This document shows positions 12,530 through 25,700 of a stretch of 64,000 nucleotides of DNA, in pieces. The position numbers were made by a program, and so were the translations under genes. This DNA is from Welwitschia mirabilis (lineage: Eukaryota > Gnetophyta > Gnetopsida > Welwitschiales). Below the pieces are notes generated by a model. The model did no database searches, had not been told where the DNA came from, and worked only from the letters and a program-made list of their open reading frames with translations. The stretch spans positions 141,686,183 through 141,750,182 of the forward strand of contig JBOZIK010000001.1 of NCBI GenBank assembly GCA_051453625.1, given 5' to 3'. Each line of letters opens with the position of its first letter. Positions within the stretch are counted from its first letter, which is position 1.

Positions 12530-13830
12530 AATAGAAAAGCTTGATATCCTTAACCTTTATCGTGATGGGGTACATGGAGGAAACTTTAGTAGATAAAAGA
12601 ATTCAATGAAAGTCCTTCATTTTGATTTCTATTGGCCTATCCTCTTTGAAGATTACTTTGATTTCATTAGAAAGTGTGATGCTTGTTAATGTTATGGTAT
12701 CCTAACTTGCTCTCAAGATATATTCCTTAAATCTACCCTTGAATGTGAACCTTTTAACTATTAAGGGATTTACTTTATAAGCCCTATCAAACCACTTTCT
12801 CATGATAAAAAATACATTTTAGTAGCTATTAATTATGTTATAAACTAAGTTACTGCTATTCCTACTATTACAAATGATGCCTGAACTATTTGTAATTTTG
12901 TCCAAACTCATGTTTTTCAATACTATGGTTTTCTTATAATCATAATTAGTGATTGAAAAACTCATTTAATCAATTATTATTTTTGAAAACTTCTCTTATC
13001 CATTGGGATTGAACATTGAATTGCCTATTGTTATCACCCCCAATTCAATGGTTAAGCTAAAAATGCAAATAGGGAAATTAAGAAGATGCTTCAAAAAATT
13101 ATCTTTGTTTATAAGAAAACTTGGACCTTTAAACTTAACAATGTTTTTGAGCTTATCGTACTACTTGATAAATTCTCTTGGGTTTTCATCTTATGAACTT
13201 ATGTGCAAAAATGTTTGTCTCTTACTAGTTGAGGTGTACTATAACTGTTATTATTCTACTTATTAAATTAACTTTGTAANNNNNNNNNNNNNNNNNNNNN
13301 NNNNNNNNNNNNNNNNNNNNNNNNNNNNNNNNNNNNNNNNNNNNNNNNNNNNNNNNNNNNNNNNNNNNNNNNNNNNNNNAACATATGTGTAAAAATGTTT
13401 GTATCTTACTAGTTGAGGTTTACTATAACTATTATTATTCTACTTAACAAATTAATCTTGTAAACTTAGATAAAAATCTTAGGACTTGATTAGTCTAACT
13501 TGATTACTTAGATGAAAATGTACTCATGTTGTACATCAACAACTTATTCATCAAGCCCAAGCTAAGTTTGAACATGATAAAAAGTTAACTCATTTAAGCA
13601 ATGGTCAACGAGTTATTTTGTACAATACCTAAGTGCATTTTTTAGATAAAAAGTTAACCTATAAATGGTTAGGTCCTTATCTTTTACAAATAATACATTC
13701 TAATGGCTTAGTTGAAACATCTAATCTAAACACTGAGGAAATTGAGAAACCTAGACTTCACCTTCTACCAATCTTTCTAAAAGGCTTGTCATTCATCTAT
13801 TGTTTGAATGACATAGGTGGATGATACTTA
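12530..13830 (+). pseudogene. Element A integrase remnant
   Basis: Integrase inserts the cDNA into the genome. An N-terminal zinc-finger relic (VLHFDFYWPILFEDYFDFIR followed by KCDAC) is followed by the core: YFISPIKPLSHDKKYILVAI then NYVIN, AIPTITNDA, and FVQTHVFQYYGF with IIISD. The first catalytic Asp region, expected as 'GIDFMGP', reads GIYFISP, so that Asp is replaced by Tyr. The second is kept in IIISD. The C-terminal region near 13640-13790 reads KLTYKWLGPYLLQIIHSNGL and EKPRLHLLP, a normal gypsy integrase tail. No chromodomain is seen, consistent with Athila/Tat. The gap at 13280-13379 repeats about 85 bases. Confidence 0.88.
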
Positions 13831-14655
13831 GAATGAGTCTTTATCTCTTTCTTCTTATGTTAATGTAATATAGCATGTATTAATTCACATGTAAAGGACA
13901 TAACAATTTTCGAGATATTTTTGAGCAAAAATTTAAATTATGGGGATTATGTCTTAGCTTTTAGAATACATATAGGTAATATGTGATTTGGCTATGATTT
14001 CATATTATTTATGTCATATGCATTGTGAGTATTGTTTAGTAGGATATGCACTAAACATTAGGCTCTTAGTGCACACTTTTGAGTTACAGAGAAATGTATT
14101 TCTTCTCCACCTTTACTTATGAGATTTTATAAAGACTTCTCTATAGTACCATAAAGTAAGTAATCCTATGATTATTTTTGATATATTTAGTCCTTGTGAA
14201 TTGTACATAAAATGCACTGGTTAGTTTATATACATCATTTTGAGTTATATATATTTCCATTATACACACATCATCATTTTTTAAGTTATCATGGTTAAAT
14301 CATATGATGACTTTTGTGTATGATACTCAAGTTTTATTTTATGATGTGATAAAAATTTTAACTAGGGGACTAATTTAGACTATAAGTGCTTTGATTTTTT
14401 TTTTTTAATGATCATGTTCACAGGTACTTAAATTTTAGTCTAAATTTTTAAGCCTGTGATCTAACAGTCATTTAGATAATGTATCAAACAATAGCCCTAT
14501 TGTACATCTTGAAAAAGGTAATATCTCAAGTCCATTACATTCTGATACTTAATCCTACATGGTAAGTTTTCTAAACTGAATTCATGTTTTCTTGATTATG
14601 ATTTATCTTAGTCAATTTATCTTATAATTTATAGTTATTCACAAGGACTAACAAG
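13831..14655 (+). other. Element A 3' untranslated region
   Basis: About 0.8 kb of AT-rich sequence lies between the integrase tail and the PPT, with no long frame on either strand. Its last 300 bases (AGTCAATTTATCTTA and GACTAACAAGGCTAAG) match the reverse complement of 22300-22560 and 63400-63500, the equivalent regions of other elements. Element A therefore lacks the several kilobases of extra sequence that Element B or D carries here. Confidence 0.7.
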
Positions 14656-14672
14656 GCTAAGTGGGAGGACTA
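14656..14672 (+). other. Element A polypurine tract
   Basis: GGCTAAGTGGGAGGACTA sits directly before the 3' LTR and would prime plus-strand DNA synthesis. The same tract with small changes precedes the LTR start, on the minus strand, at 21509-21525, 21804-21820, 22283-22299 and 63385-63402. Confidence 0.78.
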
Positions 14673-15927
14673 TCTTGTAATGTCAAACTGTATATATTTG
14701 ATGGGTTATTTTAAGTACTTTCACAAGACATTTAAATAGGTTTAGATTAAGTCTCAATAAATATAAATAGTCAATGGAATTATTATGAAAACATGCTATC
14801 CTTAGCACATTTGAAGGCATTTAGGACAAATTTTAACATCTAGTATTCTAAGAAGGATTTTAATGATCTAGGAGATTGATTTAACTTAGTTAAAGAATTC
14901 AAAAGGATGACATTCCCATAATCATTTGGATGATAATATTAGATAATAACATATTAGAAGTTAACAAGGATGCTAATTTGAACTAGAGCTAAAAGTTAAT
15001 GTATTATATTTTATAACATGACATCATTCGCATGATCATTTGGATGATAGTTAGGACAATAATTACTTTATTTAACTGATACACTTAATGTTGTAAAGGG
15101 GTCACACATTCATTTGAATTACTACAGTTTTGTTTAGGCCATTAGGATTTTATTGCTAGAAACTTCTATGTAAAAATTATAAATATCCCTTTCCATCATT
15201 TCTAAGAACCATAATTTGTACTTAAAAGTCTTGGGATGGGAAATCAAAAGGTAAGAGAATCATCCTAGGTATTTAAAAACATCGTTCTTGGTGTTGGGAT
15301 ATGTATCCTCTATTGAGGTGCTGCTACTTTATAAGTGGATGCTTAATTTGAGATTGATAAAAAAGTTTCTTTATTTCCATTATGTACATCTCCCTTATGG
15401 TTTATGTTGGTTATAATTCCATGATATCTTTATAGTCGATATAGATCATAACAATAGGCTGATATTCTTAGTTCATTACTTTCATTTCATTTCATATTGC
15501 ATTTTTATAACTATAACAATTGTATTCCATTTTATTTAATTTGATGTACCTTATTTCCTATGTTAGTTAGGATTTAGTAATAGTATTTTATAATTTATTT
15601 AGATTAAAAGGATTAATCTTGATGATAGTATATTGGTAGCTAGATAGATCTATTACTTAGAAGTTATTTTACTTGCATCTCATTTATAAGCATTGTACTA
15701 GCATATATCCGGCATTGTATTTTTGCATGGCTCTTATTCTATTTATTTAAATATAAACAAAGCAAAAATACTTTATCAAATAAATTCTATAACTTATATC
15801 CTATCGCCTTTGATGAATTACAAAATTTAGATTAACTTCCAACTGTACTAGTATGTGTTTTATGTAATCATCGATGATTGGTAAGGTTTTACTTAAGGAC
15901 TTAGGGAATGTACAAATACACAATGCA
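14673..15927 (+). repeat. Element A 3' LTR
   Basis: It aligns with the 5' LTR from TCTTGTAATG (a decayed TGTTG start) to ACAATGCA. A TATA-type promoter lies near 15175-15187 (ATTATAAATATCCC). It carries two good copies of the TCATTTGGATGATA motif, near 14926 and 15034. The whole element is closed at this end and is followed by ATACT, a near match of the 5' flank. Confidence 0.88.
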
Positions 15928-17170
15928 ATACTAAATTTAATAATTTGATAGACATTCAATTTCTCTACATGCTTTAGAAGCAACTGCATATTTAACTTTA
16001 ATAGAATATCATGCTATAGTTTTATAACACTTTGACCTTCAAGATAGAGGTGATGTTCATAAGAATATGATATACCTTAATGTTGATAATGAGGTATTAT
16101 TTTCTCAAGCAAAATTTGAGTTAGAGTATGTCTCAACCATATACCCTCCTTAAGGGAGAGTATCATGCAATTTCAGTGACCTACTTATACCTTAAACTTA
16201 GTAAATTTTACCATTAATTACACTTATATCTCCTTGTTGACTTGGTGATAAAATCTAAGTAAATCCTATCACTGTTCCTTTATGAAGATGTACATGAAAA
16301 TATAAACCTCAAGATGCTTAGGATATTTCTAGTTAAGAGATATATAGCTTTTTATATGACCTAAACTTATAGTTAAGGTAGTTAAAGATTTTACTACAAG
16401 CTTAGAGGATAGCGTAGCCTAACACGAATATTTATCTATGTAAGGCTCCTCATGCCCACTGACCAATTACGATTTATTACCAGTGAAAAAATTGATGTAT
16501 TTATGGTAAATGTAATTTCAAATTTTAAATATTAATCATAAAAAATTAAAGTTAAATGTGATAAAAATAAAGAAAAACACTTAAATATAAGTTCTAACTT
16601 AGTATGAGTTAATCTAAGTAGATATTACTCAATATACTAGACTTAGCTTAATCTATCTAAATCACAAAAATAGGTCTAAGTGAGAAGGATCAAGCAAAAA
16701 AAAACATCAAGTTAAGTGGATCTTGCTCCATATTTTAAACTTAACTTGATAAAAGAAAAAGAGGAAAAATAAGGTTAAGGGATTACAAGGATTATAAAAA
16801 TATCTAAAGACCATTAAAAACATAAAACATTATTTAAAAAATTGAATGAATGTCTTATAAAAGTGAAAATGTCCAAAAGACTTTAAAAAACTATAAAAAT
16901 AGCTCAAAAATGTTAAAAATTTAAAAAATTACTTATATGCACAAAACAAAGCTAATAACTAACCAATAGCTTATTTAACAAATGTATAGATAACTAAACT
17001 GAAAGCAATGGCTCTTAAGAGATGCATGTGCATAGAAAGCAAAAATAGGTAGGCATAAATTTTAAAAAATAGATTTTTTTTCCCTTTTGGTTGGAATAAA
17101 ACCTCCAACCTTCCCCATTACTCTATCTTAAAACAACCTTTCATTAGTAAAAATAACTATTATATGTATG

Positions 17171-17214
<44 letters not shown>

Positions 17215-18475
17215 NNNNNNNNNNNNNNNNNNNNNNNNNNNNNNNNNNNNNNNNNNNNNNNNNNNNNNNNNNNNNNNNNNNNNNNNNNNNNNNNNNNNNN
17301 NNNNNNNNNNNNNNTTCAAGATAGAGGTGATGTTCATAAGAATATGATATACCTTGATGTTGAGAATGAGGTATTATTTTCTCAAGAAAAATTTGAGTTA
17401 GAGTATGTATTAACTATATACCCTCCTTAAGGGAGAGTATGATGCAATGTCAGTTACCTACTTATACTATAAACTTAGTAAATTTTATCATTAATTACAC
17501 TTATATCTCCCTGTTGACTTGGTGATAAAATCTAAGTAAATCCTATCACTGATCCTTTATGAAGGTATACATGGAAATCTAAACCTCAAGGTTCCTAGGA
17601 TATTTCTAGTTAAGAGATATATAGCTTTTTATATGGCCTAAACTTATAGTTAAGGTAGTTAAAGATTTTACTACAAGCTTAGAGAGTAGTATAACCTAAC
17701 ACGAATATCTGTCTATATAAGGCTCCTCATGCCCACGACAAACTAAGATTTATTACTAGTGAAAAACTTGATTTATTTATGGTAAATGTAATTTCTAATT
17801 TTAAATCTTAATCATAAAAAATTAAAATTAAATGTGACAAAAATAAAGAAAAACACTAAAAAAATACACATAAATATAAGTTCTAACTTAGTATTAGTTA
17901 ATCTAAGTAGATCTTACTCAATATAGTAGACTTAGCTTAATCTATCTAAATCACAAAAATAGGTCTAAGTGAGAAGGAGCAAGTAAAAAAAAAAAAACAT
18001 CACGTCAAGTGGATCTTGGTCCACATTTTAAACTTAACTTGATAAAAGAAAAAGAGGAAAAACAAGGTTAAGGGCTTACAAGGATCATAAAAATGTTCAA
18101 AGACCATTAAAAACACAAAACATTATTTAAAAAATTGAATGAATGTCTTACAAAAGTGAAAAATGTCCAAAAGACTTTAAAAAACTATAAAAATAGCTCA
18201 AAAAAGTTAAAAATTTAAAAAAATTACTTATATGCACAAAACGAAGCTAATAACTAAGCAGTAGCTTAGCTAATACATGTATAGATAACTAAACTGTAAG
18301 AAATGGCTCTTAAGAGATGCATGTGCATAGGAAGAAAAAATATGTAGGCATAAATTTTATAAAATAGATTGTTTTTTTCTTTTGATTGGAATAAAACCTC
18401 CAACTTTCCCCATTACTCTACCATTAAAACAATCTTTCATTGGTAAAAATAACTATTATATGTATGTATGTGTGT

Positions 18476-18536
<61 letters not shown>

Positions 18537-19181
18537 AGCTAATTGTTACCACTAACAGTAGGCACAAGATGACAGCAAGACAATAGGATAGACAAAATTA
18601 ATGCCTTAAACTAGCAAAAGCAAGCATGAGAGGTATAGTAAATTAATGAATCAGTGAAGTAGCAGGGTTATAGTGTAGTGTGTTATAGTNNNNNNNNNNN
18701 NNNNNNNNNNNNNNNNNNNNNNNNNNNNNNNNNNNNNNNNNNNNNNNNNNNNNNNNNNNNNNNNNNNNNNNNNNNNNNNNNNNNNNNNNTTTAAAAAAAT
18801 TACTTATATGCATAAAACAAAGCTAATAACTAAGTAATAGCTTAGCTAACACATGTATAAATAACTAAACTATAAGAAATGGCTATTAAGAGATGTATGT
18901 GCATAGGAAGCAAAAATAGACAAGCATAAATTTTAAAAAATATATTGTTTTTTCCATTTGGTTGGAACAAAACTTCCAATGTTTTCCATTACTCTACCTT
19001 TAAAACAACCTTTCATTGGTAAAAATAATTGTTATATGTTTACCACTAGCAGTAAGCACAAGATGGTAGCAAGACAATAGGATAGACAAAATGAATGTCT
19101 TAAACTAGCAAAAGCAAGAATAAGAGGTGTGGTGGATTAATGGATTAGTGAAGTAATAGGGTTATAGTGTATGTGTTATAG
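15928..19181. repeat. Non-coding block with gap-repeated unit and microsatellites
   Basis: The block between Elements A and B is shown nearly three times because of two gaps: 16038-17214 reappears at 17315-18480, and 18214-18689 at 18790-19190. It holds a short frame, FDLQDRGDVHKNMIYLDVEN then EKFELEY, seen at 16030-16150 (changed at a few residues) and at 17315-17430. It ends IYPP and a stop. I do not recognise this frame. Simple repeats are (TA)n at 17178-17214, (AC)n at 18477-18517 and (TA)n at 18518-18536. The AAGGGAGAGTATGATGC stretch after the frame resembles a PPT and LTR junction, but no matching LTR partner was found. Confidence 0.5.
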
Positions 19182-20246
19182 TGCATATTTAAGCAAACAT
19201 TATATCCTCAAACAAATCCTGAAAATCACACACACATACACACACATATATATACACATATACACACACATACATACACTTATAAATAACATAGTAATAT
19301 GGATGGAAGTGATCCAAATGTCATAATTTCATTAAAGGCATAAGCAAGAAGAAAGATAATTAATTTTAAAATAAAATATTTGTGCACTCTCTATGTAGAA
19401 TAATAATAATGTAAAATACAATATAAATGAATAAACTATGCAAATAAGATGCAAGTTCCATTCTAAATGTAACTTATATCTGATTACCAAATTAACTTAT
19501 CATGAAGATTGACTTTGTATAATATAGATCAATTAAAGAAAGATATCATTAGACCAAGACCAACTTAAGCCATCAGGTACATTGAATGGAATATGAAAAA
19601 AATGCAAAGTTAATCTAATAAATGAAATGCAATGCACCTAAATTAATAATGTCAATCTTATCAAATGTTGCCTTGATGATCTATATCACAGATGAAGTTG
19701 TCACAAAATAATAAGAAACATAAACTAAAAGGGGGATATACATAACAAATGATATAAAAAAATAGAGTTTTGATTAAGTTAAACCAAACATTCATTTTAC
19801 AAAGCAATAACACCTCAATGAAGGATACACAATCTAAAACTATGGAAGACATATTTCTACAATAAAAAAGGATGGACCTCCTACTCTTCAATCTCCTATC
19901 ACGAGGATTTCTAGCACCAAAGAAGATAAAAACATAGTTGAGGGTGAAGAAAGTATTCATTACAAAGTAAGCTCTAATATAGTAAATACTAATAGATTTG
20001 GTAACAATCCTAATAGCTACTTAAAAAGGTGCAAGATAAATCAAAGGTTGATGAATTTGATGAAGTGTTATTTTTAGGTGTCCTCTTGCCAGTCCTCTAG
20101 ATTCCATAGAAGATAATACCACATCATACAAGTTTCACATTAGCTANNNNNNNNNNNNNNNNNNNNNNNNNNNNNNNNNNNNNNNNNNNNNNNNNNNNNN
20201 NNNNNNNNNNNNNNNNNNNNNNNNNNNNNNNNNNNNNNNNNNNNNN

Positions 20247-20298
<52 letters not shown>

Positions 20299-21508
20299 AC
20301 ACACACACACACATACATATACAAATAACATAGTAATATAGATGGGAGTGACCCAAATGTCATAATTTCATTAAAGGCATAAGCAAGAAGAAAGATGATT
20401 AATTTTAAAATAAAATATTTATGCACTCTCTATGTAGAATAATAATAATGCAAAATACAATACAAATGAATACACTGTGCAAATGACATGAAAGTTCCAT
20501 TCTAAATGTAACTTCTATCTGATTACCAAATTAACTTGTCACAAAGATTAACTCTATATAACCTAGATCAATTAAAGAAATCTATCACTAGACCAAGACC
20601 AACTTAAGCTATCAGGTACATTGAATAGATTATGAAAACAATGTAAAGTTAATCTAAGAAATGAAATGCAATGCACCTAAACTAATAATGTCAATATTAT
20701 AAAATGTTGCCTTAATGATCTGTATCATAAATAAAGATGTCATAAAATCATAAGCAACATAAACTATAAGGGAGATATACATAACAAATGATATAAAAAA
20801 ACCTAGAGTTTTGATTAAGTTAAACCAAACATTCACGTTACAAAGCAATAACACCTTAATGAAAGATACACAATCTAACACCATGGAAGACATCTCTCTA
20901 CAATAAAAAAGGATAGATCTCCTACTCTCCAATCTCCTATCATATGAATTTCTAACACCAAAGAAGATAAAAGACATAATTGAGGATGAAGAAAGTATTC
21001 ATTACAAAGTAAGCTCTAATATCAGTAAATACTAACATATTCGATAATAATCCTAATAGCTACTCAAGAAGGTACAAGATAAATGGTCAAAGTTTGATGA
21101 ATTTGATGAAGTTTTATTTTTAAATGTCGTCTTTCTAGTCCTCTAGATGTCATATAAGATAATGCCACATCATACAAGTTCCACGTTAGCTGTAAGATTA
21201 GTCCAGTAATCATCCTCCTTAGTATAAGTATTTCTATTGTTTGTACAGTTGTCTAGATGATGAAGGGAATGATTAGATTCTATAAAATATTTCTTATGTT
21301 AAATTAGTCTCTTTAATTATAGGATTTCTATTTTAGATAGGAAGTATTATTAATTACTTCAAATACTATCAAATGTAATGAAGATTACATGTTTTTATGA
21401 CATTTACCTTAACTCTCCATTATCATCAAAATCAGCATAAACTTGTTTAATGTTCTATAAAACTACTTAAAATACCTTATCAAATACATATAATTTGGTA
21501 GCACAACA
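19182..21508 (-). repeat. Element B 3' LTR (minus orientation)
   Basis: Read on the minus strand this begins TGTTGTGCTACC after a PPT at 21509-21525 and ends at the complement of TGCATATTT (19182). Its promoter-region words match the Element A and C LTRs, for example the complement of GGATGGACCTCCTACTCTTC near 19870. It also matches 44532-46599 very closely, including a microsatellite inside U5, so the two are the LTR pair of one subfamily. The length is inflated because 19228-20146 is repeated after the 20147-20246 gap, and the true LTR is nearer 1.4 kb. Microsatellite tracts lie at 19229-19278 (mixed CA) and 20247-20312 (CA). Confidence 0.82.
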
Positions 21509-21525
21509 TAGTTCCATACTTAGCT
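21509..21525 (-). other. Element B polypurine tract (first contig copy)
   Basis: The complement reads AAGCTAAGTATGGAACTA, directly before the LTR start on the minus strand. It is the same site as the Element A PPT, slightly eroded. Confidence 0.7.
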
Positions 21526-21631
21526 TTGTTANNNNNNNNNNNNNNNNNNNNNNNNNNNNNNNNNNNNNNNNNNNNNNNNNNNNNNNNNNNNNNNNNNNNN
21601 NNNNNNNNNNNNNNNNNNNNNNNNNNNNNNN

Positions 21632-22748
21632 ATAGGAAGTATTGTTAATTACTTCAAATGTTATCAAATGTAATGAAGATTACATGTTTTTATGACATTT
21701 ACCTTAACTCTCCATTATCATTGAAATCAGCATAAACTTATTTAATGTTCTATAAAACTACTCAAAATACCTAATCAAATACATATAGTTTAGCAGTGCA
21801 ACATAACCCTCCACCTACTTTGTCAGTCCCTCACAAAACTAGGTGAACATTCATAATTGCAAGCTGAATTGACTAACAATAAATCAACTAGGAAACTATG
21901 AAATAAACTCAAAAATAATCCTAATAATCTTAAAATGTAAAACAAAAATGTTCAAATTAAATAATTAAATGTTTACTAGTGTAGTATAAGTGGTTATACT
22001 ATCATCCTACTAATCGTCCGAATGATGGAGGGGGTGACAAACTAGAAAATTGGTTTTAAAAAATAAAAGCCTATAAGAAATTGTTCAAAAAGATAGATAT
22101 TAANNNNNNNNNNNNNNNNNNNNNNNNNNNNNNNNNNNNNNNNNNNNNNNNNNNNNNNNNNNNNNNNNNNNNNNNNNNNNNNNNNNNNNNNNNNNNNNNN
22201 NNNAATCAGCATAAACTTATTTAATGTTCTATAAAACTACTTAAAATGCCATATTAAATACATACAATTTGGTAGCAAAACATAGCCCTCCACTTAGCTT
22301 TGTCAATCGCTCACAAAACTAGGTGAACATTCATAATTGCAAGCCAAATTGACTAACAATAAATCGACTAGAAAACTATGAAATAAACTCAAAAATAATC
22401 TTAATAATCTTATAATGTAAACCAAAAATGTCCAAATTAAATAACTAAATGTTTTACCAGTTATACTATCATCCTAATGATCATTCAAATGATGTAGGAG
22501 GTGACAGACTAAAAAATTGGTTTTAAAAAATAGGAGCCTACAAGAAATTTTTCGAAAAGATAGATATTAAAATACATTGATATTAATAGTACCCCATTTA
22601 AATGTATATAAAATACTAAAAAATAATCATATATAACATAAACAATCCTAATTATAAAGTGTTAAAAACATTAGATGTAAAAATATGCCTAATATTTAGC
22701 AATAAAGATGTACACTATGATGATACTAAAAAATGAGATATCTATATA
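21632..22748 (-). repeat. Overlapping copies of the Element B PPT, LTR start and 3' UTR
   Basis: Two more contig starts repeat this junction. LTR starts lie at 21803 and 22282, each with its PPT (21804-21820 and 22283-22299, complements close to AAGCTAAGTGGAGGGCTA). Upstream on the minus strand (22300-22560) the sequence matches the 3' UTR of Element A, including GTTAGTCAATTTGGCTTGC. A clear inverted motif (CTATCATCC with ATTCAAATGATG) lies near 22000 and 22466. Beyond 22570 it is AT-rich and unassigned. Confidence 0.7.
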
Positions 22749-22789
22749 NNNNNNNNNNNNNNNNNNNNNNNNNNNNNNNNNATACATAA

Positions 22790-25700
22790 TACGACATAAA
22801 TAAATTACTATCCTCATTGAGTTATAATAAACTCTTGATGTGTAGCACATTCAAGTATAGATGGAAAAGAAGGAGGATGCTTAGGATCTATAGGAAAATG
22901 ATGGTCTAGTGATGTCATAATAGTGCATATTATCTCATCTTCTAGAAATCTAACTATCTCTAGAAGATCCGCTGTTACATCATGCTTGATACATAAGATG
23001 CACTGACACACATCAACCAGCTTCTTCTTAATATACTATACTTTCTTCTTAACTATGAAAATCCTCTGCTTAAGTATGACTACATCCCAGTCTATTATCT
23101 CTCTAATGCTTTATGTCATCTTTACCANNNNNNNNNNNNNNNNNNNNNNNNNNNNNNNNNNNNNNNNNNNNNNNNNNNNNNNNNNNNNNNNNNNNNNNNN
23201 NNNNNNNNNNNNNNNNNNNNNNNNNNNTACCAGAAGAGCTTGACTCTACTCAAAGGTAATGTTGATCACAGATCTCCATACCTCAAATCTCTCTACCTCT
23301 ATGGATATCTATATGTTCATACCTTGTAGGTAATAAGCTAAAGTATAAATATATGTAAGTTTCTATTTACTCAAAGGCTTAGGTATATCAAAGCATCTAA
23401 ACATGACTAAGATGATGGATGGATATCCTATAGTTTGAAGCTATTGTATCTTAATCACACTTCTGAGTCTCCTCTACATGAAGGTTCTTAAGTCCATCTA
23501 CTCCCCTTATTTAAACACTACTAACATCTAAAGATGTGCAACTATTGCATGACTATCATCAAATGATAAATTAATGTTATGAATCGCCCCCTCTATGTAG
23601 AATCTGATAGGCAAGTTGATAATTTTGTAACCAAAACTTCCCACCTATTAGTAGTTAAGTCAGCCAGAATATCTAATGTTGTATCATAAGCATGACACTT
23701 CTCTATATCATTAGCTAAATGGATATGAATACTCCTAATATCACCTAAATCCATAACTATAGTAATGTGGTTTGGTATAATCACAATTTCATAGCTACAA
23801 ATGGTAGCTATGATCATGTCAATCAATCGATCACAAGCATCGGGATGCTATTCTATATGAATAGTATTATAAAATTCCCTCATCTCCAATATGTAGTATG
23901 CCCTTTATGCATCTAAAATCTACTAGAGCTATAGATCTATCAGCCTCTAATCCACCTCTACTTTAAACGGCTTATGAATCTCCAAATGTATCTCTATGTG
24001 AATGGTAGTATCTAAATCATNNNNNNNNNNNNNNNNNNNNNNNNNNNNNNNNNNNNNNNNNNNNNNNNNNNNNNNNNNNNNNNNNNNNNNNNNNNNNNNN
24101 NNNNNNNNNNNNNNNNNNNNACTCAAAGGCTTAGGTATATCAAAGCATCTAAACATGGCTAAGAGGAGGCATGGATATCCTAGAGTCTAAAGTTATTGTA
24201 TCTCAATCATACTGCTAAGTCTCCTTCACATAAAGGTCCTTAAGTCCATCTACTTCTCTTTTTTGAACACTACTAACATTTAAAGATGTGCAATTATAGC
24301 ATGAATATCATTGAATAATAAACTAATGTTATGAATCAACCCTCTGTGTATAATCTAATAGGCAAGTTGATAGTTTTGTAAGTAAAACTCCTTACCTATC
24401 AGTAGTAAAGTCATCTCAAAAATATCTAATGTTGTACCATAAGCATATCATTAGCTAAATGGATATGAGTACTCTTGATATCATCTAAATCCATAACTGT
24501 AGTAATGTGGTTTGGGATAATCACAATTTCATGGCTGCAAATGGTAGCTATGATCATGTCAATCAATCAGTCATGAGCATCGAGATGCCATTCTATAAGA
24601 ATAGTATCATAAAATTCCTTAGTCTTCAATATGTAGTATGCCCTTTGGACATTCAAAATCTATTGGAGCTATAGATCTATCAGCCTCTAACCCACCTCTT
24701 TAAATGGCTCACGAAATCTGCAAATATATCTCTATGTAAATGGTAGTATCTAAATCATAAGAGACCTAGCATAACAAGGTGGAGGGTGGACTGGCTCTAC
24801 CTACTTAATCTCTAGTGGTATCAATGATCTTGTCTTCTCCTCTACTACCTCGGCCTCTACCTTAACCTATCTAGCTCTATGTATACATAACCTGATTAGT
24901 CATAAATATAAAATGCATCATGTGAGATCAAGTAAAGAGATCTAAAATGTGTTGCATGGACATTCTAAGTAGCCACATAATTTTCTTTTTAATGTATGTA
25001 TATCATAAAAATATGTATTATCCTCTCCTCAAGAGTGTCAATACATTCTACCTTTTCTAATCATATAAAGAAAAATATGAAGCATACAAAAAGGTCAAAA
25101 AGTGTAAAACTAGTGGACCCCACATAAGGTAAAAAATAATTGTTCTTAAATAAAAAATCTAATCTAGTAAAATCATATGAATTATAAGATTTATCAATTT
25201 TCCATAAAGAACCACTATGTTTNNNNNNNNNNTTAACTTATAATTTGTGAGAAAGTGATGTTTAAAGTAAAAGATCTAATTGTGTCTCGTATGAAGTATA
25301 ATTTGAGATATCTCATAAAATACGTGGTGAAAATTAGATTTTTAATTTTTAAATCAAAGATCATGAAAAATAAATAATATACATGAAAATTACATGATAA
25401 AAGATGCAAAAATGGGAGAAAAAAATTGAAAATAATGAGGTAAAGAAAAACATACCTCATTTTGCAAAATTAACTACAAGTTTGAAATTTAGTACATGAA
25501 TTTGAGTGGGGGAAGTTTTAGGACATCAACATGGATCAGAGTAACTGTGGTCTATTAGAAGAATGAACAAAAATGATAGATAATGAAAGAAAAATGAGAG
25601 AAAACAAAGTAACCCATAGTTTTATCATACTATCATCCGGTCATTCTTTTGAATGATAGCCCTAAGATAACTGTCAGAAAAATCTCAGCTATTATCCTCC

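Larger units (their letters stand above)
3899..15927 (+). mobile_element. Element A: complete but dead Ty3/gypsy (Athila/Tat-like) LTR retrotransposon
   Basis: The element has two direct LTRs (3899-5138 and 14673-15927), a tRNA-Asp-like PBS after the first and a purine-rich tract before the second. Between them, in gypsy order, lie remnants of gag, protease, RT, RNase H and integrase. The flanks read CTACT before the 5' LTR and ATACT after the 3' LTR, a likely 5-bp target duplication with one mismatch. The apparent 12-kb length is inflated by gap-flanking overlaps, especially 9952-10995 repeated at 11096-12150, so the real element is probably near 10 kb. Every domain carries stops, so it is not autonomous. 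The Athila/Tat assignment is from RT and RNase H motif resemblance plus PBS type and has not been tested by phylogeny. Confidence 0.9.

Noticed and set aside
20124-20426. Cys-Val-rich open frames on the minus strand
   Set aside because: They are translations of a (CA)n microsatellite plus a gap. The Ser-Leu frames at 27999-28218 are likewise a (CT)n tract.
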